From contig NZ_LT732548.1 of the NCBI RefSeq assembly GCF_900155685.1, forward strand, positions 2,566,518-2,630,517: a stretch of 64,000 nt of DNA, given 5' to 3'. Source of the stretch: Paenibacillus bouchesdurhonensis. GTDB taxonomy: Bacteria > Bacillota > Bacilli > Paenibacillales > Paenibacillaceae. The translations under genes were made by a program, and so were the position numbers. The notes under the pieces are model-generated. The model saw only the letters and a program-made list of their open reading frames with translations. It was not told where the DNA came from and ran no database searches. This document shows positions 43,606 to 52,858 of this stretch, piece by piece. Positions within the stretch are counted from its first letter, which is position 1; every line of letters starts with the position of its first letter.

Positions 43606-44462
43606 AACAAGGCCTCCTTTACTGCTTCACCCATTTCTTTGGAGCGTTCGGCGGCACGATGCACAGCCGCCTTAACGGTCGCGTTAAAGCTGCCCGCGTC
43701 CAGTGTCTCCAGCGCCGCCTGCGTAGATCCGTTCGGGGAAGTAATATCCGCGCGGAGTTTGGCGGGGTCTTCCCCCGTCTCTTTCATCATGACAGCAGCA
43801 CCGAGTACAGTTTGTACGGTAAGCTCCCGCGCCTGTTCCGGGGCAAGCCCTCCCTCGATGCCAGCCGCAATCATCGCTTCCATCATGTAGTAGATGTATG
43901 CCGGTCCGCTTCCCGATACGCCCGTCAAAATTTCCATCCGCTCCTCAGGAATGATCTGAATCGTGCCCACTGCTTCGAACATCGCCAAGACCTGCTTCGT
44001 TTGCTCCTCAGTCACTTCAGCGGAGAAGGAGATGCCGGTCGCTCCAAGCCCAATCGAGCTTGAAGTGTTGGGCATCGTACGGGCAATCGGCGCTTCATAT
44101 CCAAGCAGCGCTTGAATCGTAGAGATGGATAGGCCCGCAATGACGGATACGATAAGCTGATCCTTGCTCAGCATCGATCCTAGCGCCTTTAGCGCGTGAC
44201 CGGCATCTTTAGGCTTCATCGCCAGCACGATGACTGATGCGGAGGTAAGATAGGCCTCTTTCTCCGCATCGTTACGTCCTGTCTTGATGTCGTAGGTGTC
44301 TTCCAAATAGGCCAGCCGCTCCTGATTGCTACGGTTCAGCATGGAGATGGCTTCCGGCGGGGCTACTTTACGGTGAATTAACCCGCGTACAATAGCTTCG
44401 GCCATAGAGCCCGCGCCATAAAAGCAGATCGAAGGATCGTTGTTCATGATGTTCCTCGTCAT
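43602..44462 (-). CDS. proC: Pyrroline-5-carboxylate reductase
   Basis: The 286-aa enzyme reduces pyrroline-5-carboxylate to proline. The nucleotide site is FYGAGSMAEAIVRGL near the N-terminus, and the C-terminal dimer block contains TGVSGSGPAYIYYMMEA and DITSPNGSTQAALE. ATG 44462 follows AAGGAGG with good spacing. It lies 12 nt after proA and overlaps mtnW, so it links the proline part of the operon to the methionine salvage part. Confidence 0.95.
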   Translation of the reverse strand: MTRNIMNNDPSICFYGAGSMAEAIVRGLIHRKVAPPEAISMLNRSNQERLAYLEDTYDIKTGRNDAEKEAYLTSASVIVLAMKPKDAGHALKALGSMLSKDQLIVSVIAGLSISTIQALLGYEAPIARTMPNTSSSIGLGATGISFSAEVTEEQTKQVLAMFEAVGTIQIIPEERMEILTGVSGSGPAYIYYMMEAMIAAGIEGGLAPEQARELTVQTVLGAAVMMKETGEDPAKLRADITSPNGSTQAALETLDAGSFNATVKAAVHRAAERSKEMGEAVKEALL

Positions 44463-44474
44463 CCTATAGCCTCC

Positions 44475-45722
44475 TTAGTTCCGAATCTGTCCGCTGCCTT
44501 GAATGATATATTTGCTCGAAGTCAGCGCTGGCAATCCCATCGGGCCTCTGGCATGCAGCTTCTGCGTGCTGATCCCGATTTCGGCTCCGAAGCCGAACTC
44601 AAATCCGTCTGTGAAGCGAGTGGACGCATTATGATAAACGGCTGCCGCATCAACGTCCTGCTGGAAGCGTTCCGCATGAGAACCATCCTCGGTCACAATG
44701 CATTCAGAATGTTTCGTTCCGAAGCGATTAATGTGCTGAAGAGCTTCATCCAGGTTGTCGACAATTTTAATATTAAGAATATAATCATTGTACTCTGTAG
44801 CATAATCCTCTTCAGTCACAGGCTGAGCCCAATCGATTAGGCGACGCGTTTCCTCGCAGCCGCGCAGCTCTACATTAGATTCACGGAGCTTGTCAGCAAT
44901 ATTCCTTAAATGAGGCTGAGCGAAGTTCTTATGAACAAGCAGAGTTTCCATCGCATTACAGACAGAAGGGCGCTGTACCTTGGCGTTGATTGTAATTTCT
45001 GCAGCCATGTCCGGATTCGCTGTCGCATCCAAGAATGTGTGGCAAATACCAGCGCCGGTCTCGATGACGGGTACCGTAGAATTGTGGACTACATTTTGAA
45101 TTAACGAGCTGCCGCCACGCGGAATAATCACATCCAGCAGTCCGTTCAGCTTAAGCATCTCGTCTACGGAGGAGCGATTAGGATCTTCGATGAGTTGAAC
45201 CGCCTTGCTTGGAATCGCGCTGCCTGACAGCGACTCATGAATGATCTCCACAATTTTTCGGTTGGAGGACAGGGCAGAAGAGCCACCGCGCAGCACGACT
45301 GCGTTGCCGGTCTTCAGGCATAATCCGATAGCATCGACAGTTACGTTCGGACGAGCCTCATAAATGATGCCGATCACTCCAAGGGGAACGCGCTTCTTGA
45401 CGATATGGAGGCCGTTCGGGCGATCGATCGTTTCAATCGTTTCCCCGATCGGATCCGGCAGCTCCACGATTTGACGAAGACCTTCCGCAATACCGGCAAT
45501 ACGCTCCTCGGTCAATGCAAGCCGATCAAGCAAGGAGACGGAAGTTCCGTTCTCCCGGCCGCGTTGCAAATCTTCCTTGTTCGCCTCGATAATGGCTTCG
45601 GTATGATCGATTAAAGCCTGGGCGCAGTCCAGCAATGCCTGATTCTTCTGTTCCGTGGTCAGACTATTCAATACATTCGTCGCTTTACCGGCAAGCTCTG
45701 CCTTTTGTCTTACTTCGCTCAT
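44475..45722 (-). CDS. proA: Glutamate-5-semialdehyde dehydrogenase
   Basis: The 415-aa NADPH-dependent enzyme converts glutamyl-5-phosphate to the semialdehyde. Typical blocks are VPLGVIGIIYEARPNVTVDA (about residues 113-132), NAVVLRGGSSALSSN and the catalytic-cysteine region KVQRPSVCNAMETLLVH. It follows proB by 43 nt on the same strand and precedes proC. Confidence 0.95.
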   Translation of the reverse strand: MSEVRQKAELAGKATNVLNSLTTEQKNQALLDCAQALIDHTEAIIEANKEDLQRGRENGTSVSLLDRLALTEERIAGIAEGLRQIVELPDPIGETIETIDRPNGLHIVKKRVPLGVIGIIYEARPNVTVDAIGLCLKTGNAVVLRGGSSALSSNRKIVEIIHESLSGSAIPSKAVQLIEDPNRSSVDEMLKLNGLLDVIIPRGGSSLIQNVVHNSTVPVIETGAGICHTFLDATANPDMAAEITINAKVQRPSVCNAMETLLVHKNFAQPHLRNIADKLRESNVELRGCEETRRLIDWAQPVTEEDYATEYNDYILNIKIVDNLDEALQHINRFGTKHSECIVTEDGSHAERFQQDVDAAAVYHNASTRFTDGFEFGFGAEIGISTQKLHARGPMGLPALTSSKYIIQGSGQIRN

Positions 45723-45765
45723 TCGAATACCTCCTCAAAATAATAAAATTAAATGATTGATTGAT

Positions 45766-46872
45766 CTATAATTTTAGTGAAATCCACTCATCCCGATGAA
45801 TGACCTCAAGACGATGGATGCCTTCCAACTTCTTAATGACTTCTGTGCTCGCTAATCCCATTATGTCTTCTAATTGCTCGGAATCATAGTTGACAATTCC
45901 ACGCCCAAGGGTTTCATTGTCCCGGTTCACGACCTCAACGACGTCACCGGCATGAAAATATCCTTGCGCATGCCTTACACCGACGGGCAGAAGGCTGCGT
46001 CCTCCGTGGATGAGCGCTTCTTCCGCGCCATCATCAACCGTGAGCGTGCCAAGCGGCGTAGATAGGAATCCAAGCCACTGTTTCTTTCGGGGGAGGGTAG
46101 AGGAACGTGTCTCGAAATAGGTTCCGTGGCCCTGGCCCTTTACAATGTCGCGTAACTGACCGGGCAAATTGATTTTTCCGACGAAGACGGGCACGCCGCC
46201 GCGGGTAGCGATTTTAGCAGCATCGATCTTAGAGCGCATCCCGCCCGTTCCAACGGAGGAACCAGCACCGCCCGCAATGGCGTATATTTCATCGGTGATT
46301 TCGTCGACCCGCTCAATGCGCTTGGCAGCGGGGTTAATGCGCGGATCCTCCGTATATAACCCATCCATATCCGTTAAAATGATCAAATGATCCGCTCGGA
46401 TCAAATTTGCGACAAGCGCGGATAAGGTGTCATTATCGCCGAATTTCAGCTCATCGACCGAAACGGTGTCATTCTCGTTAATGATCGGCAGTACGTTTCG
46501 TCTGAGCAGCTCTTCAACGGCCATACTGGCATTGCCCGTTCGCTTGCGGTTCTGGAAATCCGAGCGGGTCAGCAATATTTGGGCCGAGGCGACATTGTGG
46601 ACAGACAAGGCTTCGCGATAGTTTTGCATAAGCAGCGCTTGGCCTACAGCGGCTGCAGCCTGCTTCTCATGAAGCAGCTTTGGCCGCTCCGGATAGCCGA
46701 TTTCTCGGAATCCAGCAGCCACAGCGCCGGAGGTGACGAGCAGAACCTGGCAGCCAAGTGATTGAAGCCCGGCTAATTCAGCTGCGAAGTAGGCGATAGC
46801 TTCCCGATTCAATCCTCCTTCTGGCGAGGTCAGCGAACTGCTCCCTATTTTGACAACGATGCGGCGTAGCAT
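45766..46872 (-). CDS. proB: Glutamate 5-kinase with C-terminal PUA domain
   Basis: The 368-aa kinase phosphorylates glutamate, the committed step of proline synthesis and the feedback-control point. It begins RRIVVKIGSSSLTSPEGG, contains PIINENDTVSVDELKFGDND (substrate loop) and SVGTGGMRSKIDAAKIA, and ends with a PUA domain (about 275-355). ATG 46872 is set by GGGAGTGAT; the in-frame GTG 15 bases earlier overlaps that site. A T-box leader controls it. Confidence 0.95.
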   Translation of the reverse strand: MLRRIVVKIGSSSLTSPEGGLNREAIAYFAAELAGLQSLGCQVLLVTSGAVAAGFREIGYPERPKLLHEKQAAAAVGQALLMQNYREALSVHNVASAQILLTRSDFQNRKRTGNASMAVEELLRRNVLPIINENDTVSVDELKFGDNDTLSALVANLIRADHLIILTDMDGLYTEDPRINPAAKRIERVDEITDEIYAIAGGAGSSVGTGGMRSKIDAAKIATRGGVPVFVGKINLPGQLRDIVKGQGHGTYFETRSSTLPRKKQWLGFLSTPLGTLTVDDGAEEALIHGGRSLLPVGVRHAQGYFHAGDVVEVVNRDNETLGRGIVNYDSEQLEDIMGLASTEVIKKLEGIHRLEVIHRDEWISLKL

Positions 46873-46900
46873 GGAGATCACTCCCACAGTTATGATTATA

Positions 46901-47160
46901 AAAATAAAAAAACTCTCGCCTCTGCAAGCGCAAAGGACGAAAGTTATACTTCCGCGGTACCACCTTTATTGATGATCAAATCTCATCCGACTCAAAGCCC
47001 GATAACAGGGGCGCTGTCCGGCTTCTCGGCCGGCCGCTCGGGGATAGGATTCCGCAAGGGCGTTACGGTAAATTCTCGCAGCCAAAGGAATTTACTCTCT
47101 GAACGACGCTGGTCTAACGTACTGGTCCCGTCTTCACGTTTAGTCTCATCATAAGAATCA
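46901..47160 (-). ncRNA. T-box riboswitch for tRNA-Pro, controlling proB
   Basis: The gap between mtnE and proB holds a T-box leader on the minus strand. The conserved T-box AAAGGTGGTACCGCGG is at 46952-46967, and its TGGT (46959-46962) can pair with the ACCA end of tRNA-Pro. Stem I has the CAGAGAG bulge near 47095-47101. The likely specifier is CCT (47046-47048, proline), flanked by GGGA/TCCC pairing. The terminator stem (about 46911-46946) ends in a T run at 46901-46912. Uncharged tRNA-Pro should promote read-through. Confidence 0.92.
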
Positions 47161-47163
47161 AAA

Positions 47164-47194
47164 GGAATTACTGATAGAATACCATGCGTGTCAA
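47164..47194 (-). promoter_or_regulatory. Promoter of the T-box transcript
   Basis: On the minus strand TTGACA (47189-47194) is followed after 18 bases by TAATTC as a weak -10. It lies about 20 nt after the mtnE stop, so proBAC-mtnWXB has its own promoter, but read-through from mtnE is not excluded. Confidence 0.5.
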
Positions 47195-47214
47195 GGCATT
47201 GCAAAGCAAAAGAG

Positions 47215-48429
47215 TTAGAACAGACCAAGCTTGCCAATACGCTGTACCGCCTCGCGCAGCCGATCCTCGCTGCTGAGCAGCCCGGCTCGGACATAACCTT
47301 CACCATGCGGGCCGAAGCCGATGCCCGGCGCAACAGCTACCTTGGCATCGGTTAGCAGCTTTTGGGCGAAGGAAGCAGAGTCCCATCCTTTCGGCACGGG
47401 CAGCCATGCAAAGAAGGAGCCGCTTGGCCTTTGCGCCGCCCAGCCGATCTTGTCCAGCTCATCGAACAAGGCATTGCGGCGGGATTCATAAACGGCAACG
47501 AGTTCGGCGACGTTGTCCTGAGGGGCAGTCAGAGCTACCTTAGCTGCTTCCTGAATGCCGCCGAACAAGCTGACGTAAATGTGATCCTGCAGCAAATTGA
47601 TCAGCGAAATGATTTTTTCATTTCCGAGAGCAAAGGCGACGCGCCAGCCTGCCATGTTATAGGTCTTAGACAAGGTGTAATATTCGACGCCTACTTCCTT
47701 GGCGCCTTCGGCCTGCAAAAAGCTGACGGGCTTCTTGCCGTCAAAGCCGATAGCTCCGTAAGCGAAATCGCTCGCAACAACGATCTCATTCTCGGCCGCG
47801 AATTTGACGGTATCCTCATAGAAGGATAGAGGCGCGGTAGCCGAAGTAGGATTGTTCGGATAATTCAGGAACATCAGCTTTGCTCGCTTGCGGTCGAGGG
47901 GAAATATCGCCCCATAATCAGGCAAGTAGGCATTGTCCTCACGCAGCGGCATGAAGGACATTTCGGCTCCGGCAAGGGCCGCCCCCGACCAGTAGTCGGG
48001 ATATCCAGGATCGGGCACCAGGCATAAATCGCCGGGATTCAGCAGAATCTGGACAATTTGCACAAGACCTGTCTTGCCGCCGAACAAGATGGCAACCTCC
48101 CTTTCTGGATCAAGCGACACCCCGTAGTCATCCCGGTAACGCTGACAAACCGCTTCTTTGAGGAAGCTGTAGCCCTGGAACGGGGAATACTTATGATACT
48201 GTGGGTTGGCCACCGCCTGCTGAGCGGCGCGTACGATATGATCAGGCGTAGGGCGATCCGGGTTGCCCTGCCCTAGATTGATTACGTCATGGCCTTGCGA
48301 AATTTCCCGATTCACGCTTTGGACAAGGGAAGCAAAAAACTGTTTCGGCAGTTTATCCATCACATCCGCGGCATGTATTGGAAAAAGGGAGCTGCCCTGT
48401 GATTGATTTTGTCGGCTCATATTCCACAC
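47215..48429 (-). CDS. mtnE: Methionine aminotransferase of the salvage pathway (MtnE)
   Basis: The 404-aa fold-type I PLP enzyme has LPKQFFASLVQSVNREISQG and GHDVINLGQGNPDRPTPDHI at the N-terminus, VPDPGYPDYWSG, FLNYPNNPTSA, and the PLP lysine in YYTLSKTYNMAGWRVAF (about residue 240). This pattern closely resembles B. subtilis MtnE (YkrV), which converts 4-methylthio-2-oxobutyrate to methionine. A general aspartate-type specificity is the alternative, but the mtn context supports MtnE. It lies upstream of the pro genes on the same strand and is divergent from mtnU. Confidence 0.87.
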   Translation of the reverse strand: MWNMSRQNQSQGSSLFPIHAADVMDKLPKQFFASLVQSVNREISQGHDVINLGQGNPDRPTPDHIVRAAQQAVANPQYHKYSPFQGYSFLKEAVCQRYRDDYGVSLDPEREVAILFGGKTGLVQIVQILLNPGDLCLVPDPGYPDYWSGAALAGAEMSFMPLREDNAYLPDYGAIFPLDRKRAKLMFLNYPNNPTSATAPLSFYEDTVKFAAENEIVVASDFAYGAIGFDGKKPVSFLQAEGAKEVGVEYYTLSKTYNMAGWRVAFALGNEKIISLINLLQDHIYVSLFGGIQEAAKVALTAPQDNVAELVAVYESRRNALFDELDKIGWAAQRPSGSFFAWLPVPKGWDSASFAQKLLTDAKVAVAPGIGFGPHGEGYVRAGLLSSEDRLREAVQRIGKLGLF

Positions 48430-48599
48430 TCCGGTCTATAAAATAACAATATTCATAATTTAACATGATTTATCCAATATGTATAGAATGGATTAAAACC
48501 CTGATTCATGCATGGCAGGCCAAAACGGTACTTGCATGGTTAAGGACAGCCGCTTATGATGATACTCAAGTAACTTTAACGGATGAAAGGAGAGTCGGC

Positions 48600-49409
48600 A
48601 TGACTCATCAACGAACGTCATGGAATATTGCCATGATCCAGTGTGATATTCATATGGGAAGGCCCGCTGCTAACCGACAAATCGTGGAGCGCTGGATGGA
48701 GCAGGCGCTGAAGGCTGATGTTAAGCCGGATTTGCTCGTATTGCCCGAAATGTGGAATACAGGTTATGCGCTGAAGCAAATTCATGAGCTGGCGGATGTG
48801 GAGGGGCGGGAGAGCAGGGAGTGGATCTCCGAGTTTGCACGACGTAACGGGGTGCATGTTATTGCCGGTTCGATCGCGGAGAAGCGCGGAGATGAAGTGT
48901 ACAACACGATGAGGATTTATGCAGATTCCGGTGAAGAGATAGCCGATTATTCCAAAATGCATCTGTTCCGGCTCATGCAGGAGGAGAAGCATTTATCGGC
49001 TGGAGAGTCCGTGGTCACCTTCGAATTGGATGGACAAACCTCGGGGGCTTCCATCTGCTATGATATTCGCTTTCCAGAGCTTACCCGCACACTAGCGCTA
49101 ATGGGCGCGAAGGTATTATTCGTCCCAGCTGCCTGGCCCCACCCGCGCCTGCATCACTGGCGCACATTGCTTACGGCTAGGGCAATCGAGAACCAAATGT
49201 ATGTCGTAGCCTGTAATCGCACCGGGCTGAGCGGGAAGGACGATTTCTTCGGCCATTCGATGATTATTGATCCATGGGGGGAAGTGCTCGCGGAGGGCGG
49301 AGAGGAAGAGGGCATCATTACGGGGCGAATTGATCTGGCTCTTGTCGATGAGGTGCGCTCTAGAATTCCTGTATTCGAGGATCGGCGCACAAGCTTGTAT
49401 CAATTATAA
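48600..49409 (+). CDS. mtnU: Carbon-nitrogen hydrolase, probable omega-amidase MtnU
   Basis: The 269-aa nitrilase-superfamily enzyme shows the Glu-Lys-Cys triad: LLVLPEMWNTGY (Glu, about 48), YSKMHLF (Lys, about 121) and ASICYDIRFPEL (Cys, about 155). In methionine salvage this omega-amidase removes the ketoglutaramate formed by glutamine transamination in the MtnE step. It is divergent from mtnE, which supports the assignment. ATG 48600 follows GAAAGGAGAG; the frame is open upstream but lacks a site. Confidence 0.87.
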   Translation: MTHQRTSWNIAMIQCDIHMGRPAANRQIVERWMEQALKADVKPDLLVLPEMWNTGYALKQIHELADVEGRESREWISEFARRNGVHVIAGSIAEKRGDEVYNTMRIYADSGEEIADYSKMHLFRLMQEEKHLSAGESVVTFELDGQTSGASICYDIRFPELTRTLALMGAKVLFVPAAWPHPRLHHWRTLLTARAIENQMYVVACNRTGLSGKDDFFGHSMIIDPWGEVLAEGGEEEGIITGRIDLALVDEVRSRIPVFEDRRTSLYQL

Positions 49410-49436
49410 TTCATTATCTCAGCTGCATTAATTGTA

Positions 49437-49483
49437 AAGAAGGCTGTCTCCCGGGCTTTGTCTAGCCTGGGGACAGCCTTCTT
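49437..49483. terminator. Strong bidirectional terminator between mtnU and the LysR gene
   Basis: A 12-bp outer stem AAGAAGGCTGTC / GACAGCCTTCTT encloses a second GC-rich stem (CCCGGGC / GCCTGGG). It serves two convergent genes. Confidence 0.88.
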
Positions 49484-49490
49484 GTTGGCG

Positions 49491-50411
49491 TTATGCCTCT
49501 TCCTTCATGCGCTGCTCTATCGTCTTGCGGAACGTTTCGATAAATGCCTCGGCCGCCTTGGACAAGTACCGCCCTTTGCGGTAGGCAATAACGAGCGTGC
49601 GGCTTGGAACCGGCTCTGCCAGCGGGACGTAAACGGGGATCAGCTCGCTGCGCTTGGCCCGGGCGATAAAGCGCGGAACCAGGGTAATACCCATTCCGGC
49701 TGCGACAAGCGACTGCACGGTCTCGATATTGTTGCTCTCGAACACGATGTCCGGTTCAAAGCCAGCAGCCCGGCATAAATCGATCATAATTTTGCGGAAG
49801 CCCTGCCCCTTTTTTAGGACGATAAAGGATTCGTCTTTCAGTTGATCCAGGGTTACCCCTCCATTAGGGCGATTGCTTGGGTCGGCAAGATAATGGTTCG
49901 GAGGAATCGCGAGATCGATTTTCTCTTCGCCAATCGGTTCGTAGGTTAGAGAAGGCTCCTGCAGCGGCAGAGAGAGCAGGCTAAGATCCGTACCTCCACC
50001 GGCCGTAAGCTTCTCCAGGTTCAAGGATGTATCCTCAAGCAGGTTAACCTGAATATCCGGGTACGATTCTTTGAATGCCGGAAGAACATAAGGCAGCAGG
50101 TGAGAGCCGGTTATCGGCATGCTGCCAATGACGACGCGCCCGGCGCGAAGCTGGGAAATGTCGTCCATCTCCTGACGGAGCTGCTCGACCGCATCCATAA
50201 TTTTGCGGGCATGCTTAATGAAGCTGGCACCTGCGTGTGTAAGCTCAACAGTACTTGTATTGCGCTGGAACAATTTCACGCCGAGCTCCTTTTCAAGCTT
50301 GGACAATTGCTGGCTAAGCGATGGCTGCGCGATGTGGAGCTTGTCAGCCGCTCTGGAAAAGTTGCGTTCCTCAGCAATTTTTAAAGTGTATAGGAGCTGC
50401 CTTAATTCCAT
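49491..50411 (-). CDS. LysR family transcriptional regulator
   Basis: The 306-aa regulator has the N-terminal LysR helix-turn-helix (RNFSRAADKLHIAQPSLSQQ, residues 17-36), a linker helix and a periplasmic-binding-protein-like effector domain (about 90-300). The effector is unknown. It is divergent from the signal peptidase gene. Palindromic LysR-like words lie in its own upstream region and before leuC, so leuCD is a candidate target as well as its own gene. Confidence 0.92.
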   Translation of the reverse strand: MELRQLLYTLKIAEERNFSRAADKLHIAQPSLSQQLSKLEKELGVKLFQRNTSTVELTHAGASFIKHARKIMDAVEQLRQEMDDISQLRAGRVVIGSMPITGSHLLPYVLPAFKESYPDIQVNLLEDTSLNLEKLTAGGGTDLSLLSLPLQEPSLTYEPIGEEKIDLAIPPNHYLADPSNRPNGGVTLDQLKDESFIVLKKGQGFRKIMIDLCRAAGFEPDIVFESNNIETVQSLVAAGMGITLVPRFIARAKRSELIPVYVPLAEPVPSRTLVIAYRKGRYLSKAAEAFIETFRKTIEQRMKEEA

Positions 50412-50464
50412 GAGATCACCTTTTTCTTGAATTGGGTGCTGCGATGCGATTCATGTCTTGACTT

Positions 50465-50508
50465 CTATAAGTATAGCCTATCATTTTCAAATAAAATATA
50501 GGACTTAT
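50465..50508. promoter_or_regulatory. LysR-type operator candidates in the LysR-lepB divergent region
   Basis: CTATAAGTATAG (50465-50476) and ATATAGGACTTAT (50496-50508) form related inverted half-sites, as expected for autoregulation by a LysR protein. The first shares CTATAA-x-TAT with the palindrome before leuC. Confidence 0.4.
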
Positions 50509-50609
50509 TGATGCTTACAGTAGGCATACTGCTCTAAAATTTTATTATTATGTAAGATGGTTGTATAATTATTATAAATGGGAAAATGGGAATTGGAGGT
50601 TGCCGTTCT

Positions 50610-51167
50610 ATGAAAATATGGAAAGAGGTTCAGGGCTGGGGGCTATCTATTATTATCGGCTTTGTAATCAGCATGTTCATTGGCATTTTTATTATACAAC
50701 CATATAAGGTGAACGGTCATTCTATGGAGCCTACACTCGATGATAAGCAGCGGATATACGCCTGGAAAATATCGCAAACACTGGAGAAGCTGCCAAGCTA
50801 TAAAGATATCGTCATTATCGATAGCCGTGTTGATCGCAGCCGCTCATTCTGGGATAGTGTCAATGAGCATCCGTTGATCCGCATTATATCCGGTAACAAG
50901 AAGGAAGATTTCTTCTATGTCAAACGGGTTATCGGCCTTCCGGGCGATATCATTGAAATCAAAGACGGCCAAGTTTACAGAAATGGCGTTAAACTGGAGG
51001 AGCCCTACATTAAAGAACAGATGTACACGGAGCAAAGCCAAGTTTGGGAAATTCCAGCCGATCATATTTTTGTAATGGGAGATAACCGGAATAACAGCAA
51101 AGACAGCCGAATGATCGGGCCGGTGCCCATGGATCATATCATGGGTGTTGAGGGCTTCAATAAATAG
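50610..51167 (+). CDS. lepB: Type I signal peptidase
   Basis: The 185-aa membrane-bound serine protease cleaves signal peptides of exported proteins. One N-terminal helix (LSIIIGFVISMFIGIFII) is followed by the catalytic serine box VNGHSMEPTL (Ser about residue 38), the lysine box FFYVKRVIGLPGD (Lys about 97) and GDNRNNSKDSR. It is of the short Gram-positive Sip type. ATG 50610 follows TTGGAGGT with a longish gap. Confidence 0.93.
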   Translation: MKIWKEVQGWGLSIIIGFVISMFIGIFIIQPYKVNGHSMEPTLDDKQRIYAWKISQTLEKLPSYKDIVIIDSRVDRSRSFWDSVNEHPLIRIISGNKKEDFFYVKRVIGLPGDIIEIKDGQVYRNGVKLEEPYIKEQMYTEQSQVWEIPADHIFVMGDNRNNSKDSRMIGPVPMDHIMGVEGFNK

Positions 51168-51198
51168 TACTACTGCAGCATCTAGCAAGAAACCGAAT

Positions 51199-51231
51199 AA
51201 AGAGACCTTCACGATGCGGAGGTCTCTTTAA
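51199..51231 (+). terminator. Intrinsic terminator after lepB
   Basis: A 10-bp perfect stem AAAGAGACCT / AGGTCTCTTT with an 11-nt loop has a short T tract in the right arm. Confidence 0.75.
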
Positions 51232-51251
51232 TTCTTGAATATGAATTCATT

Positions 51252-51317
51252 ATAGTTAATTCCTATAACTATTATAGAAATTATATCTTGGAACAATGAC
51301 TAGAGAGATGATATAGT
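51252..51317 (+). promoter_or_regulatory. leuC promoter with upstream palindrome
   Basis: TTGGAA (51288-51293) and TATAGT (51312-51317) are 18 bp apart. Just upstream, ATAGTTA-N7-TAACTAT (51252-51272) is a perfect palindrome placed where a LysR activator would bind. The leader to the ATG is about 80 nt; no T-box elements are seen in it. Confidence 0.5.
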
Positions 51318-51404
51318 AATGACAACATACGAAGCGTGGATTAAGGCGCGTCATGCGCATTTCCGCTTTGTTACATGTTCGAATCCTTCAGTGGGGTGAA
51401 TACG

Positions 51405-52832
51405 ATGAGTAATACTAAAAAGACAATGTATGAGAAAATTTGGGACAATCACGTGATTTATGCGGAAGAAGGCAAGCCGAGCATTATTTACATCGATTTG
51501 CATTTGGTGCATGAGGTAACCTCTCCGCAAGCATTTGAGGGACTGCGCCTCAGCGGACGCAAGGTGCGTCGTCCGGAGCTGACTTTTGCGACGATGGATC
51601 ATAACGTTCCTACGAAAGATCGCTTTAACATTAAAGACCCGATTTCCAAGCAGCAGATCGACACGCTAACTAAGAACTGCCGCGATTTCGGCGTAACGCT
51701 CTACGATCTGGATACGATTGATCAGGGTGTTGTACACGTCATGGGACCGGAGCTTGGTTTGACTCATCCGGGCAAAACGATCGTCTGCGGCGACAGCCAT
51801 ACGTCTACTCATGGCGCATTCGGCGCGCTCGCATTCGGGATCGGCACGAGCGAGGTAGAGCACGTCATGGCTACTCAGTGCTTGCAGCAAGCCAAGGCGA
51901 AGACTTTAGAAGTACGATTTGTCGGCAAACGCAAACCCGGAGTAACTGCTAAAGATATGATCCTTGGCGTCATCGCCCAGTATGGCACGGATTTCGCGAC
52001 GGGATATGTTATCGAATATACCGGTGAAGCGATTCGCGAGCTGACGATGGAAGAAAGAATGACCGTATGTAATATGTCTATTGAAGCCGGAGCCAGAGCG
52101 GGATTGATTGCTCCTGATGAGACGACATTTGAATACCTGCGCGGCCGTGAGCACGTTCCGCAAGGTGAAGCTTATGATCGCGCTGTAGCAGAATGGAAGA
52201 ATCTCACTACAGATGAAGGCGCCGAATATGACCGTGTCGTGGAATTCGACGTCGATGCGTTGATTCCGCAAGTGACGTGGGGAACGAGCCCAGGTATGGG
52301 TACAAATATCAATGCAGCGGTTCCAAATCCGAATGACTTTGATTCCGATAATGAGCGGAAGGCTGCAGAGAAGGCGCTTGAGTATATGGGGCTTACTCCT
52401 GGTACGCCGATGACCGATATCGAGATCGATTATGTGTTTATCGGCTCGTGTACGAATGGACGTATCGAGGATCTTCGTGCGGCAGCACAAATCGCGCAAG
52501 GCTACAAAGTATCTGACAAAGTAACGGCGATTGTCGTTCCTGGTTCAGGTCGCGTGAAGCTGCAGGCCGAGAAAGAAGGCCTGGACAAAGTATTTACTGA
52601 AGCTGGCTTTGAATGGCGCGACGCAGGCTGCAGTATGTGCCTTGCCATGAACCCCGATGTTCTGGAGCCGGGTCAACGCTGCGCTTCCACCTCTAACCGG
52701 AACTTCGAAGGACGCCAAGGCCGCGGCGGCAGAACGCACCTCGTTTCGCCGGCAATGGCAGCGGCGGCGGCAATCAAAGGCCGTTTCGTCGATGTCCGTG
52801 AATGGAATGTAAAGAGCGAAGTCGTTAGCTAA
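51405..52832 (+). CDS. leuC: 3-isopropylmalate dehydratase large subunit
   Basis: The 475-aa aconitase-family subunit isomerises isopropylmalate in leucine synthesis. Cluster cysteines are in [17 protein letters not shown] (about residue 350) and the GCSMCLAMN block (about 410), with the substrate block [18 protein letters not shown] (about 130). ATG 51405 is behind GTGGGGTG. leuD begins 26 nt after its stop; leuA and leuB are not adjacent. Confidence 0.95.
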   Translation: MSNTKKTMYEKIWDNHVIYAEEGKPSIIYIDLHLVHEVTSPQAFEGLRLSGRKVRRPELTFATMDHNVPTKDRFNIKDPISKQQIDTLTKNCRDFGVTLYDLDTIDQGVVHVMGPELGLTHPGKTIVCGDSHTSTHGAFGALAFGIGTSEVEHVMATQCLQQAKAKTLEVRFVGKRKPGVTAKDMILGVIAQYGTDFATGYVIEYTGEAIRELTMEERMTVCNMSIEAGARAGLIAPDETTFEYLRGREHVPQGEAYDRAVAEWKNLTTDEGAEYDRVVEFDVDALIPQVTWGTSPGMGTNINAAVPNPNDFDSDNERKAAEKALEYMGLTPGTPMTDIEIDYVFIGSCTNGRIEDLRAAAQIAQGYKVSDKVTAIVVPGSGRVKLQAEKEGLDKVFTEAGFEWRDAGCSMCLAMNPDVLEPGQRCASTSNRNFEGRQGRGGRTHLVSPAMAAAAAIKGRFVDVREWNVKSEVVS

Positions 52833-52858
52833 GAAGGCGAAAGAGGGGAGAACTTATC

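Noticed and set aside
48430..48599. SAM riboswitch between mtnE and mtnU
   Set aside because: I looked for the SAM-I core on both strands because S-box control is usual for mtn genes; the conserved elements are not there.
51232..51404. Leucine T-box before leuC
   Set aside because: No GGTGG-ACCGCG element or antiterminator is present; only a promoter and a palindrome are seen.
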